Shown here piece by piece: positions 6,216 through 6,387 of a stretch of 6,387 nucleotides of DNA. Under the pieces are notes generated by a model, which saw only the letters and a program-made list of their open reading frames with translations, was not told the DNA's origin and ran no database searches. Position 1 is the stretch's first letter. Every line of letters starts with the position of its first letter. Both the position numbers and the translations under genes were made by a program. Origin of the DNA: Clostridiales bacterium (GTDB taxonomy: Bacteria > Bacillota > Clostridia > Oscillospirales > Butyricicoccaceae); contig JAHZFK010000004.1 of the NCBI GenBank assembly GCA_019421385.1, positions 41,768 to 48,154 on the forward strand, read 5' to 3'.

Positions 6216-6387
6216 TTATGTACCATATATATATTTTTGCATTGAGATTCGCAGTTTGCGGATCGCATTGGAATGTATCTGTGATACGCGCGGTTCACTT
6301 ACACCGAGCACCTGCGCAATTTCCTTCATCTGAAAGGACTTCTGATAGTACAGCGATAAGACCATCTGTTCCTTTTCACGCAGTTCG
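6216..6387 (-). CDS. fliA: RNA polymerase sigma factor for flagellar operon, FliA/SigD (C-terminal fragment)
   Basis: Only the last 56 codons are in the window; the gene continues beyond the right edge. They encode sigma region 4: ELREKEQMVLSLYYQKSF, then the helix-turn-helix MKEIAQVLGVSEPRVSQIHS, then a short basic tail ending at TAA (6216-6218). The LSLYY ... EIAQVLGVSEPRVSQIH pattern is characteristic of sigma-28 (FliA in enteric bacteria, SigD in Bacillus), which recognises the -35 element of late flagellar promoters. The tail is slightly longer than region 4 alone and ends in Tyr-Ile-Tyr. The rest of the protein, including regions 2 and 3, cannot be judged here. Its position ahead of rod and chemotaxis genes fits the motility regulon, which it may itself activate. 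No sigma-28 promoter is evident inside the window. Confidence 0.93.
   Translation of the reverse strand, partial: ELREKEQMVLSLYYQKSFQMKEIAQVLGVSEPRVSQIHSNAIRKLRISMQKYIYGT

Overview
All protein-coding evidence lies on the minus strand, so the genes read from right to left. The gene set (a FliA/SigD-type sigma factor, tandem rod/hook proteins, CheC, CheD, CheV) is a flagellar and chemotaxis operon of the kind found in motile Firmicutes. Moderate GC content, Shine-Dalgarno sites of the AAGGAG type, and the CheC/CheD/CheV combination point to a member of the Clostridia. I cannot name the genus from sequence alone.

Layout in transcription order: the C-terminal end of the motility sigma factor fliA/sigD (cut by the right edge); two rod/hook family proteins, FlgF-like and FlgG-like; cheC; cheD, which overlaps cheC by four bases; cheV; and a degenerate EAL plus HDOD signalling protein. 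All gaps between these genes are 24 bases or less, so they look like one transcript. It ends in a very good intrinsic terminator at 1240..1278. Beyond the terminator, and with its own ribosome binding site, begins a long protein with two HD-type domains, the second a clear HD-GYP domain (probable cyclic-di-GMP phosphodiesterase). It runs off the left edge and is the only sizeable gene without both a start and a stop in the window apart from fliA.

How the genes work together: FliA switches on late flagellar genes, and the FlgF/FlgG-like proteins build the axial rod. CheC (CheY-P phosphatase), CheD (receptor deamidase and CheC partner) and CheV (adaptor with a receiver domain) form the three adaptation systems known from Bacillus subtilis chemotaxis. 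The EAL-HDOD and HD-GYP proteins add what looks like a cyclic-di-GMP or related motility-control layer.

The most notable observations are sequence-level departures from the families. CheD has glycine where the catalytic cysteine is expected, and CheC has serine instead of asparagine in the first of its two phosphatase sites. Thus two partners that act together both carry active-site changes. The HD-GYP protein has a second, N-terminal HD domain that keeps most of the metal-binding pattern but lacks the GYP motif. I found no mobile element, CRISPR array, tRNA or rRNA, and nothing that I would call a wholly new system.
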